From Paraspadella gotoi (lineage: Eukaryota; Chaetognatha), in the NCBI GenBank assembly GCA_051294375.1, contig CM119263.1:13780414-13844413 (forward strand): DNA of 64,000 nt, read 5' to 3'. A program made the position numbers and the translations under genes. Shown here piece by piece: positions 21,201 through 31,187 of this stretch (position 1 is the stretch's first letter; each line of letters opens with the position of its first letter). The notes beneath the pieces were generated by a model that worked only from the letters and a program-made list of their open reading frames with translations, ran no database searches and had not been told where the DNA came from.

Positions 21201-24167
21201 TGATCCAATGATAACATATTGATACGATGATAATGATAATTAATGATGCGATGATAATGAAATAATGATGCGAAATAATGAATTAATGAAGCGATAATAA
21301 ATTTATGATGCGATAATAATGAAATATTGATAGAATGATAACCAATTATTTGTTTTAGAGTCATGATTTTGGCAGAAGATTTAGTAGTTAAGTTTGATTT
21401 GGTCTTTTCAGGCAATAATAAAAGTAAAACCTAATTATTTTCTGAAGTAACATAATATTTATTTTTAAATAAGCACTGATCTTCAGGTGCATAACAAAAT
21501 AACACAAAATTTACAAAACAGTTTTGGCTGAAAATCCATTCTCCTCACTCTGGCCATTTCTTCTCTTCTCTGCCTTTGAATTTATAGGCTTGAGATGACC
21601 TTAAACCAAATGGTTTTTGTCTTTTATTTTCAAAGGTGACCTTAAGAGCCTTATCCCATTCAGTGCTCAAATTTCCTTCATTTCTATTTACTGTTTTAAG
21701 TTTATTCTTTTTAATATGAATACTTTCTAAGGACAATCTTTATAATTTGTTATTTTTTTGTTCTAATATTTTACATTCATCCCAAATAACCCCTGGGTCA
21801 GGAAATTGACAGGTATTAGTACAATCAAAAGATGTTCTAAAATAGCAGAATCTTTTATTTTATTATCTTTACATAATTCTTATGTTCCGATTTTCTTTTT
21901 TCCCACAACCTGTCAGTTTCCCCAATGTACATTTTACCACATTTTAAAGGGATTTGATAAACAATACCAGATTTTTGTTCATCAGGACCGGATCTTTAAG
22001 TTTAATTAGGTTTTGTTTAATTGTATTACAACTTTTTAAGCAGGTAAAATATTAAAACGTTATGGCAAACAGCCGGTTGCCTGTGATTGCCATTGGGATG
22101 GCAATCTCACTGTTGGCTTTGGGGCTTTTCCGACCCTCAGTGACGCCTCAGTCCTGCGCGGTTATAAGGGGAGGTTTTATGTACCAGATAATGAGGGTAT
22201 GTTTGCCTGTGATTAAGATAGGCAATATTAACTAAGAATACTAAAGGTTTCAGTGTTCATTAATATCTTACTTGATGGTTATTTGACTTGACTTTGGCAT
22301 CGGTGAATGAATGCCTCGCTTACTATTTAAACTGTCTTTAAATGTGTATTAGCTAGTTAGCTTTGCCTGAAGTTAGAGAATGAAACACAATTGTACACTA
22401 TTTATTTAATCTCTATTATATTGTGCTTAGGCCTTATTGGAACACAATTTAGCACTATTAGATGATTAACTTGTTAAGAATGTTAATCTTATGCTGATTG
22501 AGCTCTGAATAAGGAGAAATGGACTCTAAAAAGAGAGTGCGTCCCCCAAGAACCAAAGCTGAATAATGGTTTTAACTTCTGAACAAATAAGGAATCCACT
22601 AAATATGGAGCAAGTCCAAATCTTTAAGTAATAAAATGTTAACGTATTAATTATTAATTAATTAGTTAAAATATTACTATGACTCATGTTAATCATTAAC
22701 ATTGCTAAAGACTATATTTAACTTACTGAAAACCATGACGAACTAATACCAAAATCCAAAATGAAATTAGACACATTTAGATTCAATACTGCAATACTGC
22801 AGAATGAAGATTGAATCAATGCAATCTCATTTAAGATCATAATTAAATAATCCATCTCTTACACGGTTACCCTAGGACGGTCTCGCTTTGCCAACGCAGA
22901 GGGAAGTCATTAGGACTGTGGATGGAACACTACGCCTGGGATGGTGTGTTCCGCCCTCTGAGCCAATGGATTTGGCTGAAGGATGGTGGAACGTGAGGCG
23001 GTGTGAATATACCGCCACAGGATCCCCGGGCCAAGACATCACTCCAGGTTCCTCAAGCCTGAGAGGTGGTCTGACAAGACTGTTACCAATAGTGGGAGAG
23101 AGAGAGAGAGCGCGAGTTGTGGGGGCATAGGCGTTTGTCGTAGCATACCCCAGGGGCATAGGCGTTTGTCGTAGCGTACCCCGAAGTCGGCAGGGCATAG
23201 GCGTTTGTCGTAGCGTACCCTGAGAAGGTTGCGTGTTCGATAGTAGGGCTCACCACTTATGGCAACAGCTGGGTGTCCTGTGATGCCCCATTGGGATGGG
23301 GCATCTCACTGTTGGCTTTGGGGGCTTCCGACCTCAGTGACGCCTCCAGTCACTGGCGCGGTTACCCTAGGACGGTCTCGCTTTGCCACGCAGAGGGAAG
23401 TCGTTAGGACTGTGGATGGAACACTACGCCTGGGATGGTGTGTTCCCCTCTTTGAGCCAATGGATTTGGCTGAAGGATGGTGGAACGTGAGGCGGTGTGA
23501 ATATACGCGCCAACAACGTTACATATCCTATTTAAAGTAGAAGCTATTACAGGTAATTAACGAAAATTAAATCCTTGGAAAAAAATTTTCAGCATAAAAG
23601 TATAGCAAATTCTATTTTCGTTGTAGTAATATCCTTATAAAAATAAAAAACTTTTGTAAAATATGTTATATGATATTTTAATTTTTAGACCACAAAAAAT
23701 GACAAACGTTTTAGCATATAATTTTTTTCTTGTCGGGAGCTCCACTACTGGACAAGCATGCGCAATTGCGCATTGCGCACCGTACCTTTTTCTAAGCGAG
23801 GTGTCGGAATTCGTCGAGGACGCCTGTCGTGTCACAGGAATCATCTTGAGAACTGCGTTGTCCGGAAGTCTGTAGTCCTCCACCGAGAAACCATCTCGCA
23901 AATACTCTCCATTGTACCTATAACAGGGGCATAAATCTGTATGAGATGCTACATACCTACGCAAGTACCAGATCTATGTGATATTTGTTCATCATTATGA
24001 GCCAAAGTACGTCAATTTCCTTACCTTAACTGAAAGTGACTCAGTTTGTCTAGTTCGTACAGCATGTGAAGTAAGTGAGCGCGAACCCGCGCCATTGTAT
24101 CCGTTGGTTTGCACATTACAACGAACGTCTTCATGAGTATCCGACGGTTAACGATATAAAGCAGCAT
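18267..24167 (-). CDS. Ubiquitin-like domain, multi-pass membrane, ARM-like repeat protein, 11 exons
   Basis: Exons 5' to 3': 24167-24025, 23917-23786, 20955-20813, 20731-20533, 20407-20271, 20187-20120, 19999-19846, 19775-19660, 19588-19328, 19261-19081, 18715-18267; total 660 codons plus TAA. Residues 1-78 look ubiquitin-like: beta-hairpin start (MLLYIVNRRILMKTF), a central helix, then RYNGEYLRDGFSVEDY and a closing strand AVLKMIPV. Residues about 79-135 are Ser/Glu-rich linker. Membrane segments are near 161-181, 202-229 and 252-271. From about 280 to 520 there are short hydrophobic helices of ARM/HEAT type (e.g. GVETLANLVTL, DALTTLSYLA), and the C-terminal exon continues helical. I do not recognise a named family. 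Exon 9 ends at an apparent GC donor (GAG|GCGAGA). The exon 10 donor is the least certain boundary. Joining the first two exons to the rest across 2.8 kb rests on matching phase (2). If that join is wrong there are two genes: a small UBL protein and an ARM membrane protein. Confidence 0.65.
21545..22010 (-). mobile_element. Penelope-like element, decayed GIY-YIG endonuclease end
   Basis: On the minus strand, translation gives SGIVYQIPLKCGK followed by MYIGETDRLWEKR and EHK. This is the GIY-YIG core (Y...YIG.T.R....EHK) that ends Penelope-like retroelement proteins. It is followed, in a shifted frame, by FDCTNTCQFPDPGVIWDE and a Lys-rich tail ending near 21545. The reading frame is broken by a shift near 21828 and a stop near 21736. 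No reverse-transcriptase portion is seen upstream. It is a 5'-truncated dead copy, typical of such elements, sitting in a host intron in the same orientation as the gene. Confidence 0.75.
22062..22170 (+). repeat. Dispersed repeat R1, left half (copy 1)
   Basis: Matches the left part of the full copy at 23259-23512: shared TGGGATGG, CTCACTGTTGGCTTTGGGG and CTCAGTGACGCCTC blocks, ending at GCGGTTA. Confidence 0.8.
22864..23022 (+). repeat. Dispersed repeat R1, right half
   Basis: From CGGTTACCCTAGGACGG to GTGAATATACCGCC, nearly identical to the right part of 23259-23512. It appears to be the continuation of the left half at 22062-22170, separated by about 690 bases of unrelated AT-rich DNA. 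Confidence 0.85.
23121..23221 (+). repeat. Three tandem copies of a 30-40 base unit
   Basis: GGGCATAGGCGTTTGTCG followed by TAGC(A/G)TACCC occurs three times, spaced 34-41 bases apart. Confidence 0.92.
23259..23512 (+). repeat. Dispersed repeat R1, full copy of about 250 bases
   Basis: Contains both halves of the repeat uninterrupted. No protein-coding content is recognised; forward frames are open by chance across it. Confidence 0.85.
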
Positions 24168-26066
24168 ATTCCTATTCTCAGGGGATGATTAGATACTCGA
24201 TATTCCTTTTCTTAGAACAATTGAGGAATGAGGATGATGATAATTTGGAATACACGTAACTGCTTTTAATTTCCATAGCAACGAGTAAACTAATTCGAGT
24301 TTAGAAACCCGGACGAATTTGTTTCAAACGCGGATCGAGCGAGCAAACCTGGCCGAGAAAAATGAACGAATGTTCGGTTTGCATGTTAAAGCTCGAGCGA
24401 AAAGAAGGATCAGACGAAGCGAATTAGATCCGGGGGATGGCGAGTAGAGGAAGAGGACAACGGAAGAGAAATTCTATGTTGCCGAGACTGTTTCCGGGAA
24501 TAAATGACCTTCCTCCCTTTGGAGGACAAAGATTCCAACGTTTCGACTCGAAGTCACAACCTTCTCGGCGCGTTCACGTTGCTCAATGACTCCTATTTTA
24601 ACCATCAAAGTAGAAAAGGTTTCGAAGAAGTCAAATGGAAAGGAGGCGTCAATCGGAGAGTCGGCGGAAGCGGCGTCGAAAAACGCATTGACCAAATCAA
24701 GCGAGTACGAAGTGGAAAAAAAACCCGACAACGATCAAACAGGTTGAAAATTTGCGTTATTATTTATGGGAAACCCTGGGAAGCATTAATCATTGATTTT
24801 TTATAAGTAGATTTTCTTAAATCCCAAATGCACAGAACGAAGTGGATGCAACAAAAATCGAGATGCACTCCACACGTGCTTGGTTGCCTTCAAAGATTGG
24901 TCGAAGAGTCAAGACTTAGTAACTTTATTAAAAGACTGCCTACAAACTAACTGAAAATGTTCAACAAATTTGGCTCATTTGGGAACAAATGATTCGAATA
25001 AAGACGACGACGACGAAGGCTTTGAACTTTGTGACCCGTAGTGGTCAGTAAGAATGACCATTCGTATCCGAACAGAATGACCATGTTATGGCTGACCTTT
25101 TTCAGCTTAGTGACAATACAATTGAAAATCTTTTAATGCTTTAACTAGCCACTTATTCTATTCTATCAGGCTATAGATAAACACTTGAATCACCAGATCA
25201 TTTTGTTGAGTGATTTTTATAATTTATAATATAAGGAATTAAAAAAGTTAAAACCAAAGAAAAGAAAAGAAAAGATATAGCCAGTTTAAAGCATCTAAAG
25301 ACGAAAAAAAATACAACTTGTACTAAAATAAAGTGAACAGTGAGACGAAAAAGCGACAAATTCTGGTATTGAGTTCCGCCAAAGCTATTTATTCATTTTT
25401 GATAATGTTTACCGAGGATTATTTTTTATTCGCTTCGGCATCATACATTAATTAAAGAAATTGTCCGTGGTTTGTTTATAGTTTTGGAGCAACTGCAGTC
25501 CTTTTGTTTAGCAATGCTAGAAATAAATATTATAAAAAATGTTTTTGATTCACTATCTTATATCGCGAATAATTCCGTACAGAGAAAATATGGCACTTTT
25601 CAGTCGAGGGCTGGCGGCGGGAAAACAAAAACTAACGTGCTTTGTGCGATCATTCATAGAAACAACTCTTGAAAACGATACACTCATATAGGATGTGTAA
25701 CAGTTATCGCCCCGTTTAAAAATTTATAAAAATATTTTAAATTAATTTGGGAAACAGAAGTGGTTAAATCCAAGTCGCAATTCCTATTTTTATCTTTTAA
25801 AATTTAAAAAACACATTTCTTATAATCAAAGAGTGCCTGAAAACCGCCAACATATTCTTCCTAGAAAAAATTTCACTGCGGAAACGTGTAAGAAATCACG
25901 AATTCGTAGGAAAATAAAGAAAGTGAAAAATTCCATCGTCGGGTCAGTTCCTTTACAAGAATTCTAAGGGAGCCATTAAAACGAGAACTCGTCGTCGAGG
26001 GGGTCAACAGGTGGGGCTTCCTTCCTCGACGGCGTGAGCGGAATAGACGGCGGTGGATAACTATTC
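24168..26066. other. Intergenic spacer between the UBL-membrane-ARM gene and UBA1
   Basis: About 1.9 kb of AT-rich DNA. It should contain the promoter of the UBL gene and the 3' UTR of UBA1, both on the minus strand. No conserved coding sequence seen; the open frame at 24474-24731 has no recognised domain. Confidence 0.6.
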
Positions 26067-29000
26067 TTAAGAGGCTTCCTCCTCCGCCCCATTGGCTCCG
26101 TTGGTCTCTCGGAACGATGATGGTAGAACGTACTTGACGTAGGGAACTTCAACGTCGTTACCTTCCGGGTCGTCGCAGCAGAGTTCGATGGTGAGAGCGT
26201 GAACGTGTGACGGAATGCGCTTTTTTGAAACCTAGAGGCCGATGAATTCGAAGAATTATCAAATTTACAAATTTACGTTCACGTGCAGCCGTAAAGGAAA
26301 AATGGCGGGCACCTTCTGCACGACGTCTGTTAGCATCATGGCCTTCCGTTCGACCATTTTATCCTTGGGCATGAAGAAAGAATAAAGCATCGTCACCCCT
26401 TGAGACATCATCGTGATGGTCAGGCTGTGCTCTTTCTGCGAATATGAATGAATCAAAGATTTAAATATTTACATTGCGGAAAATCCAAACGTCTCATGAC
26501 TTCTAATTCTACTCACTTGAAAATAGTCAAGAAAGGCGCCCAACGTGATGTCGCCTTCGACACGGAAACAATCCCATAGGGTGAACTTGGTTCCCATGTA
26601 ATCCTTGACCGGAGCGGCGATGGGTTCGGAAAAAGCAAAGAAGGGCAAGGCCAGATTGACGAAGCCGTTCTTGTAAGACTCAATCTTCTTGTGTCCTTGG
26701 ATGACTTTGTACAACTCCAGGCAGTCCAGGCCGGTTACTAATGAGGTCGTCGTCGCGATGGCCGGAATTATTTTTCCTAGAAGTCAGAGGGCGGTTGTTA
26801 CTTCTGAGATTAACCGAGCTGACTCGATATACCCAATGTTCTCAAATGATGAAAATAAACCAACCCGCGATGAGCTTGCTCTTCCTCCTATCGGCCGGAG
26901 GAATGTCATAGTTTTCCGCTCTGAGGTTAGAGCAGGCGACAATGAAGTCCATGTGGAGGTTGTTGTCATCGTCCTTCTCGAAAGAGATCGGATTCATGGC
27001 GAGAGCTTTGCTCGGCTGAGGAATGGCGGAAATCACCTTGTCCATCCTGTCCTGGTCCACCTGTTCGTTAATAAAACGATAAGGGTACTTTCAAAATATT
27101 AGGCCATTTCAATAGCTTTAATAGCGTTTAAAACGTCAATTAAGAATTTCTTACTTGATTGCTACCCGCTTGCGTTAGTTCGGAATCGTTTACGGCTATT
27201 TTTACGCCCGAAACCGGCTTAAAGGGAGGCACCTCAACTTTCACTACGGAAGCTTTGACTTCGTCCACTTTGCGATTCTACAGGTAACCAGGTAAAGAAA
27301 AAAAATAATCCATGCGTCCAATAACCCCCCGCCCCCTCAGCCACCGGGCCTCCACCCATTCCGCACTCAACACTCCTCACCTGCGGAATCTTGTACATTT
27401 CAGCTCTGAGGTTAGCGCCGGTGAAGACGTAGCTGAAATGCGTATCGTTGTCGATGTCGAAAATGAGCTCATGGGGACATTTTTTAGGCCCGGACCAAAA
27501 CAAACTGCCAGATGTTGTCGTTTGATCTTTCGGGAAATTATGAAGTAGTTGGAGGATCTGCGGAAAAAAACGGTAGCTGGCGTTAATAAACCGATTTAGA
27601 ATCGCCGCATTGGTTATCCATCTTTGCCTGGTTGCGGTAATCCTTCTCCCACTGCAGCCTCGCCCATTTAACGCAATCGTCGAAGTTTTTGGGCTTGTCG
27701 AGGGTAAGGCTGTTGGCAATATTAGAGAACGTTTCCATAGGCTGCTCTCCCTGCTGTCTCATGGTCCGCTCGACAAATTTTGGGTCGCTGTCGGTGAATA
27801 AAACAAAATTCAAGTAATAAGTCATAAGTATTCATACAGCATAAGCAAAGGAAAACCGAGGCCTACCCAATGTAATTATTGACATCTACAGCGGGTTGCG
27901 TAAAAAACCCTTCGAAGGCGTCCCTCGCCCACTGAAGGGTATGCTCGATGGCGTTAGGAAAATTCTTGAGAGTGCAGATTGGGATGGATTTTTCAGGAGG
28001 ATCTTGAGAGGAGCCGTAGGATTCGGTGAGGTGAGGAATGACGGATTGAACGTTACCTGAAAAAAAATTACACTTGAGAATGAAAAAGGGGCTTCGACAA
28101 TTAAAAGGCGTTCCCATAACATTTTCTTGATTTATTGTTTATTTTTTGTTGTCTTAAAAATGGGCTTTGCATTGAAGACCCTGATTTGAACCCGTGTCAC
28201 ATGTCTCACCCTTGGTCCCCAACGTTCCAGACTCCATTAAAGGCTTGCAGTAGTAGACGCATCTTCGGTCCATATAGTGACGAGCTTCGACGTTGTCGAG
28301 GGCGTTGGCGACTCCGTGGAGGCGCTCGAAAAAGTCGTCGTCGTAAACGTTCTCCGTTTTGGATCCGACGAGATTTTGGTGGGCGGTCACTTTAATAGCT
28401 GGACAAAAGAAAAAAGATTAAGTTTAAAAATCCTTAATGTTAAATATTTAAAAAAAATTACCGGGATTCATGACTTTGACGGCGGCCGCAGCGGTGCTGG
28501 ATTTCATCTTGGTTACGTCCCAAGGACGGAACAGGAACTGTCTGTTTAAATTGGACTTTTCAATTGTGTCCCCATCTGGATAGAGAAAATTTAATATATT
28601 GGTAATTTTGAAGGGGAATAATAATAATTTCCGAAAAAAATCAAGTCATACCAGTGACGATGATTTCTCCCTCCGGTCCACTACCGAGTCCCATAAGGGC
28701 AAAGTTTTTCAGGAGTTCACAGCCAATAGCGCCGGAACCAACAACGAACCAACGCTGGTTCTCAAACAATCTTTGAATATTTTCACCAAAGACCGCGATC
28801 TTTAGAGGAATACAAAAATATAAATTAATAATAACTTGACCAACAAAATAGATAATCTTTGTGTTTTTATTATTGTCAACAATAACTTTTCAGTATTCAC
28901 TAATCACAAAATGGGTTGCATCTGGGAAGGAGGAAAATTGCTAAATTTGCACGCGTAAATAATGCTAATTTTATGCACCTGTCCGTCGTAGCGCGAATCC

Positions 29001-31187
29001 CGGGGTTGAAACTTTTCAGCCTCCACGGCGTCATCTCCGGATTCGGGAAGACACTCAAGAGCGTCAAAGTAGAAGTCTTGCTTTAATGGACCAAACTTGC
29101 CCGAACAAGCCTTCATCACTTCCTGAGCGGTGATTCCACCTGGCAAACAAAAAAATCAGAAATGCCAAAAGTGGCTATCCGACCAAAATTAATTTTAAAT
29201 TTTATTTAAAATTTTTTTTTTCAAATGTTTTTATTGTAAGGACTATGTATATTCTCTTGTTTTCGAGGTCATTTGATTCGCATACATTTTTAAAATATAC
29301 TTTAAAAATATTCATACCAATAACAGCTTGCATGGGGCTTAAATCTCCGGTAGCTTGGGAAGCCAAATGGCTCAGAAGAGATTTATCAATGGCTTCAGGT
29401 CGCGAATTTTCTGGAAAATAAAAAAATTTAAAATGCATTCTTGAAGAGATTACGTTCGACCGATCCATGCAATAGCACCTTTTGTCGACGACCGCACATC
29501 TTCGCAAAGTTTCAAAAAAATAGCCAAGTCATCTTCGTTCTTAGGCGCGGGGAGGCGCCGGTGCTCCGCTTCGAAGCGATGCAAAGCTTGGAAGCCCAGA
29601 TGGAGCTGCTGGGGCCGATCGAACTTGGCAAAGTCCGAAATGACCGGCTCCCCGATATCGGCGAGGCACTCCGATAACGAACGGAAGGATATCGACTTCG
29701 GCATCTTAACCTAATAAATTCGGATGAGAGTAAATAGTGTTAAAAATTTGAATAGTACAAATAACGTGAAAAGTGAAGTAGATACTCTTTTAGCAAAGAA
29801 CCTGAGTGACGACTCCTCCTGAGATGTAAGGACTCATCTCCGTGGTGTCGCCGATAGTCAATGTGTAGGGGCTGGGAACTTTGATCTTGACGGGATCACA
29901 ACCATTCAATTGGTCCATGCCTTTGATCTCCGAGAAGGTAACGTAGTCGCCGTCCTGCAAGTCGTGGCGATGCTCGTCCAAGCAGGTTACGACCCCTTCC
30001 TGCTCCTGACTCACGCTCGAGATCATCGCTGACTTTGGCTGCTCACCGTCGATATCCACGCATACAAAATCTTGGCCGAAGTCACAGAAAATGTGGCTGA
30101 AAACGAACAATGACATTTAAGGGAGGACTAACCGGTAACCATTGACCAAGAGGCGCGCATGAAAAGATATAAGTTCATAAATGAATCTTTGCACATCCAT
30201 ATATTTTACGCTTTACTTCGCGAGTTCTCACCCGAAAAGACCCCTGGTGTCGGCGACTATAAATGCGGCTCCTTTGCTACGACAAATGTTGTCGATTCTG
30301 ATTTGTTCCTCCAACGAAGAGGAGGTTAAAACCACGACGCCGAATTCAAGGACGAACTTATCCGTCAATTCGCCCGAGTACGCCGTGACAGGGACGTACG
30401 AGTTAAGTTCCGCCAGGCGAGGGCAACATTGCTCCGCGCGATTCTTGCCGATGTCGGTCTCACTGAATGTAAAATCAAGGATCAGTTTAAATCTAAGTAC
30501 AGTACGTAGTAAGAGCGACCCAGCCAAATTGATAGCACTTCTCACCGCAAGAAAAACTGAGAGCCAAGATCCTGGACGGCAGTGACTTTGGAGTCATGAA
30601 CCGTGACCGACTTAACACCGGCGAGGACGACGTTTTTGGCAATCTCGACGCCGAGTCCACCCATGCCGGAAATGAGGACGTCGGAGGCGGCCATCCGCCT
30701 CATAGCCTCCTCTCCCATAACGTACAGCTGGCGCGAGTAAAGCGCCTCGTCGATATCGGAGACAGGGGCATCGCCATTAGCGGCCCCGTTCACCGTTGGT
30801 TTCGACATAATGGGCAGGTGTCCGGTTCCGTTGCTCAGGGTGGAGGGTGTCACGCCGTTGGTTTCCGCACCCTGAATAACAGTTGTGCATGACAAAATAT
30901 ATATCATAAGGTTCTCCTCAATTCTATTAAAAGTAATGAGTTATTTTAGAATTTAGGTTTCCCAACGTCATAACTCAGTCGATGCTTATTAAAACCACAT
31001 AAAATATAAAAAGAAAATATCAAAAATTACATCCATTAGATTAATCAATAATCATATAATACATGCTATTGACCTGCGCGATCCTACGCTTTTTTTGAGG
31101 AGGGCTAAGTGAGGAACGATTCGGAGAGGAATTCACTTCAGAGGCGTTCGTTGATTCTTTATCGTTTCCACTGAGGGGAGAAGACAT
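26067..31187 (-). CDS. UBA1: Ubiquitin-activating enzyme E1, 18 exons
   Basis: Uses ATP to adenylate the ubiquitin C-terminus, takes it as a thioester and passes it to E2 enzymes, in nucleus and cytoplasm. Exons: 31187-31074, 30871-30546, 30462-30232, 30096-29802, 29710-29479, 29410-29318, 29139-28979, 28799-28652, 28575-28462, 28398-28210, 28056-27867, 27787-27628, 27557-27381, 27277-27155, 27060-26865, 26776-26517, 26435-26313, 26231-26067: 1098 codons plus TAA, all phases consistent; animal UBA1 is near 1050-1060. Domains: MSSPL start with basic PQKKRR (nuclear-signal type, residues ~30-36); inactive adenylation half with YSRQLYVMG (~83-91) and [10 protein letters not shown]; first catalytic half and four-helix region; active adenylation half with [10 protein letters not shown] (~505-514) and [11 protein letters not shown]; catalytic cysteine C662 in PICTLKNFP (codon 27976-27974); second catalytic half with LLHNFPKDQ and [10 protein letters not shown]; adenylation remainder with FEKDDDNN and [11 protein letters not shown]-terminal ubiquitin-fold domain with ELCCDDPEG and VPYVKY, then a 19-residue extension. 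Exon 12 ends at CAG|GCAAAG, a GC donor. The ATG follows directly on a splice acceptor. Confidence 0.97.

Larger units (their letters stand above)
20956..23785 (-). other. Second intron of the UBL-membrane-ARM gene
   Basis: AT-rich DNA with ATGATGCGATAATAA-like degenerate repeats (about 21200-21330), a decayed Penelope-like element and copies of dispersed repeat family R1. No host exon seen inside. Confidence 0.6.

Noticed and set aside
22888-23540. Forward frames of 80-93 codons with shared peptide VRTVDGTLRLGWC
   Set aside because: They share sequence because repeat R1 is duplicated; the two copies differ by frame-shifting indels, so no protein is maintained.
24474-24731. 85-codon minus-strand frame between UBA1 and the UBL gene
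   Set aside because: No domain, no paired splice sites in phase with the UBL first exon, which already has its own ATG.
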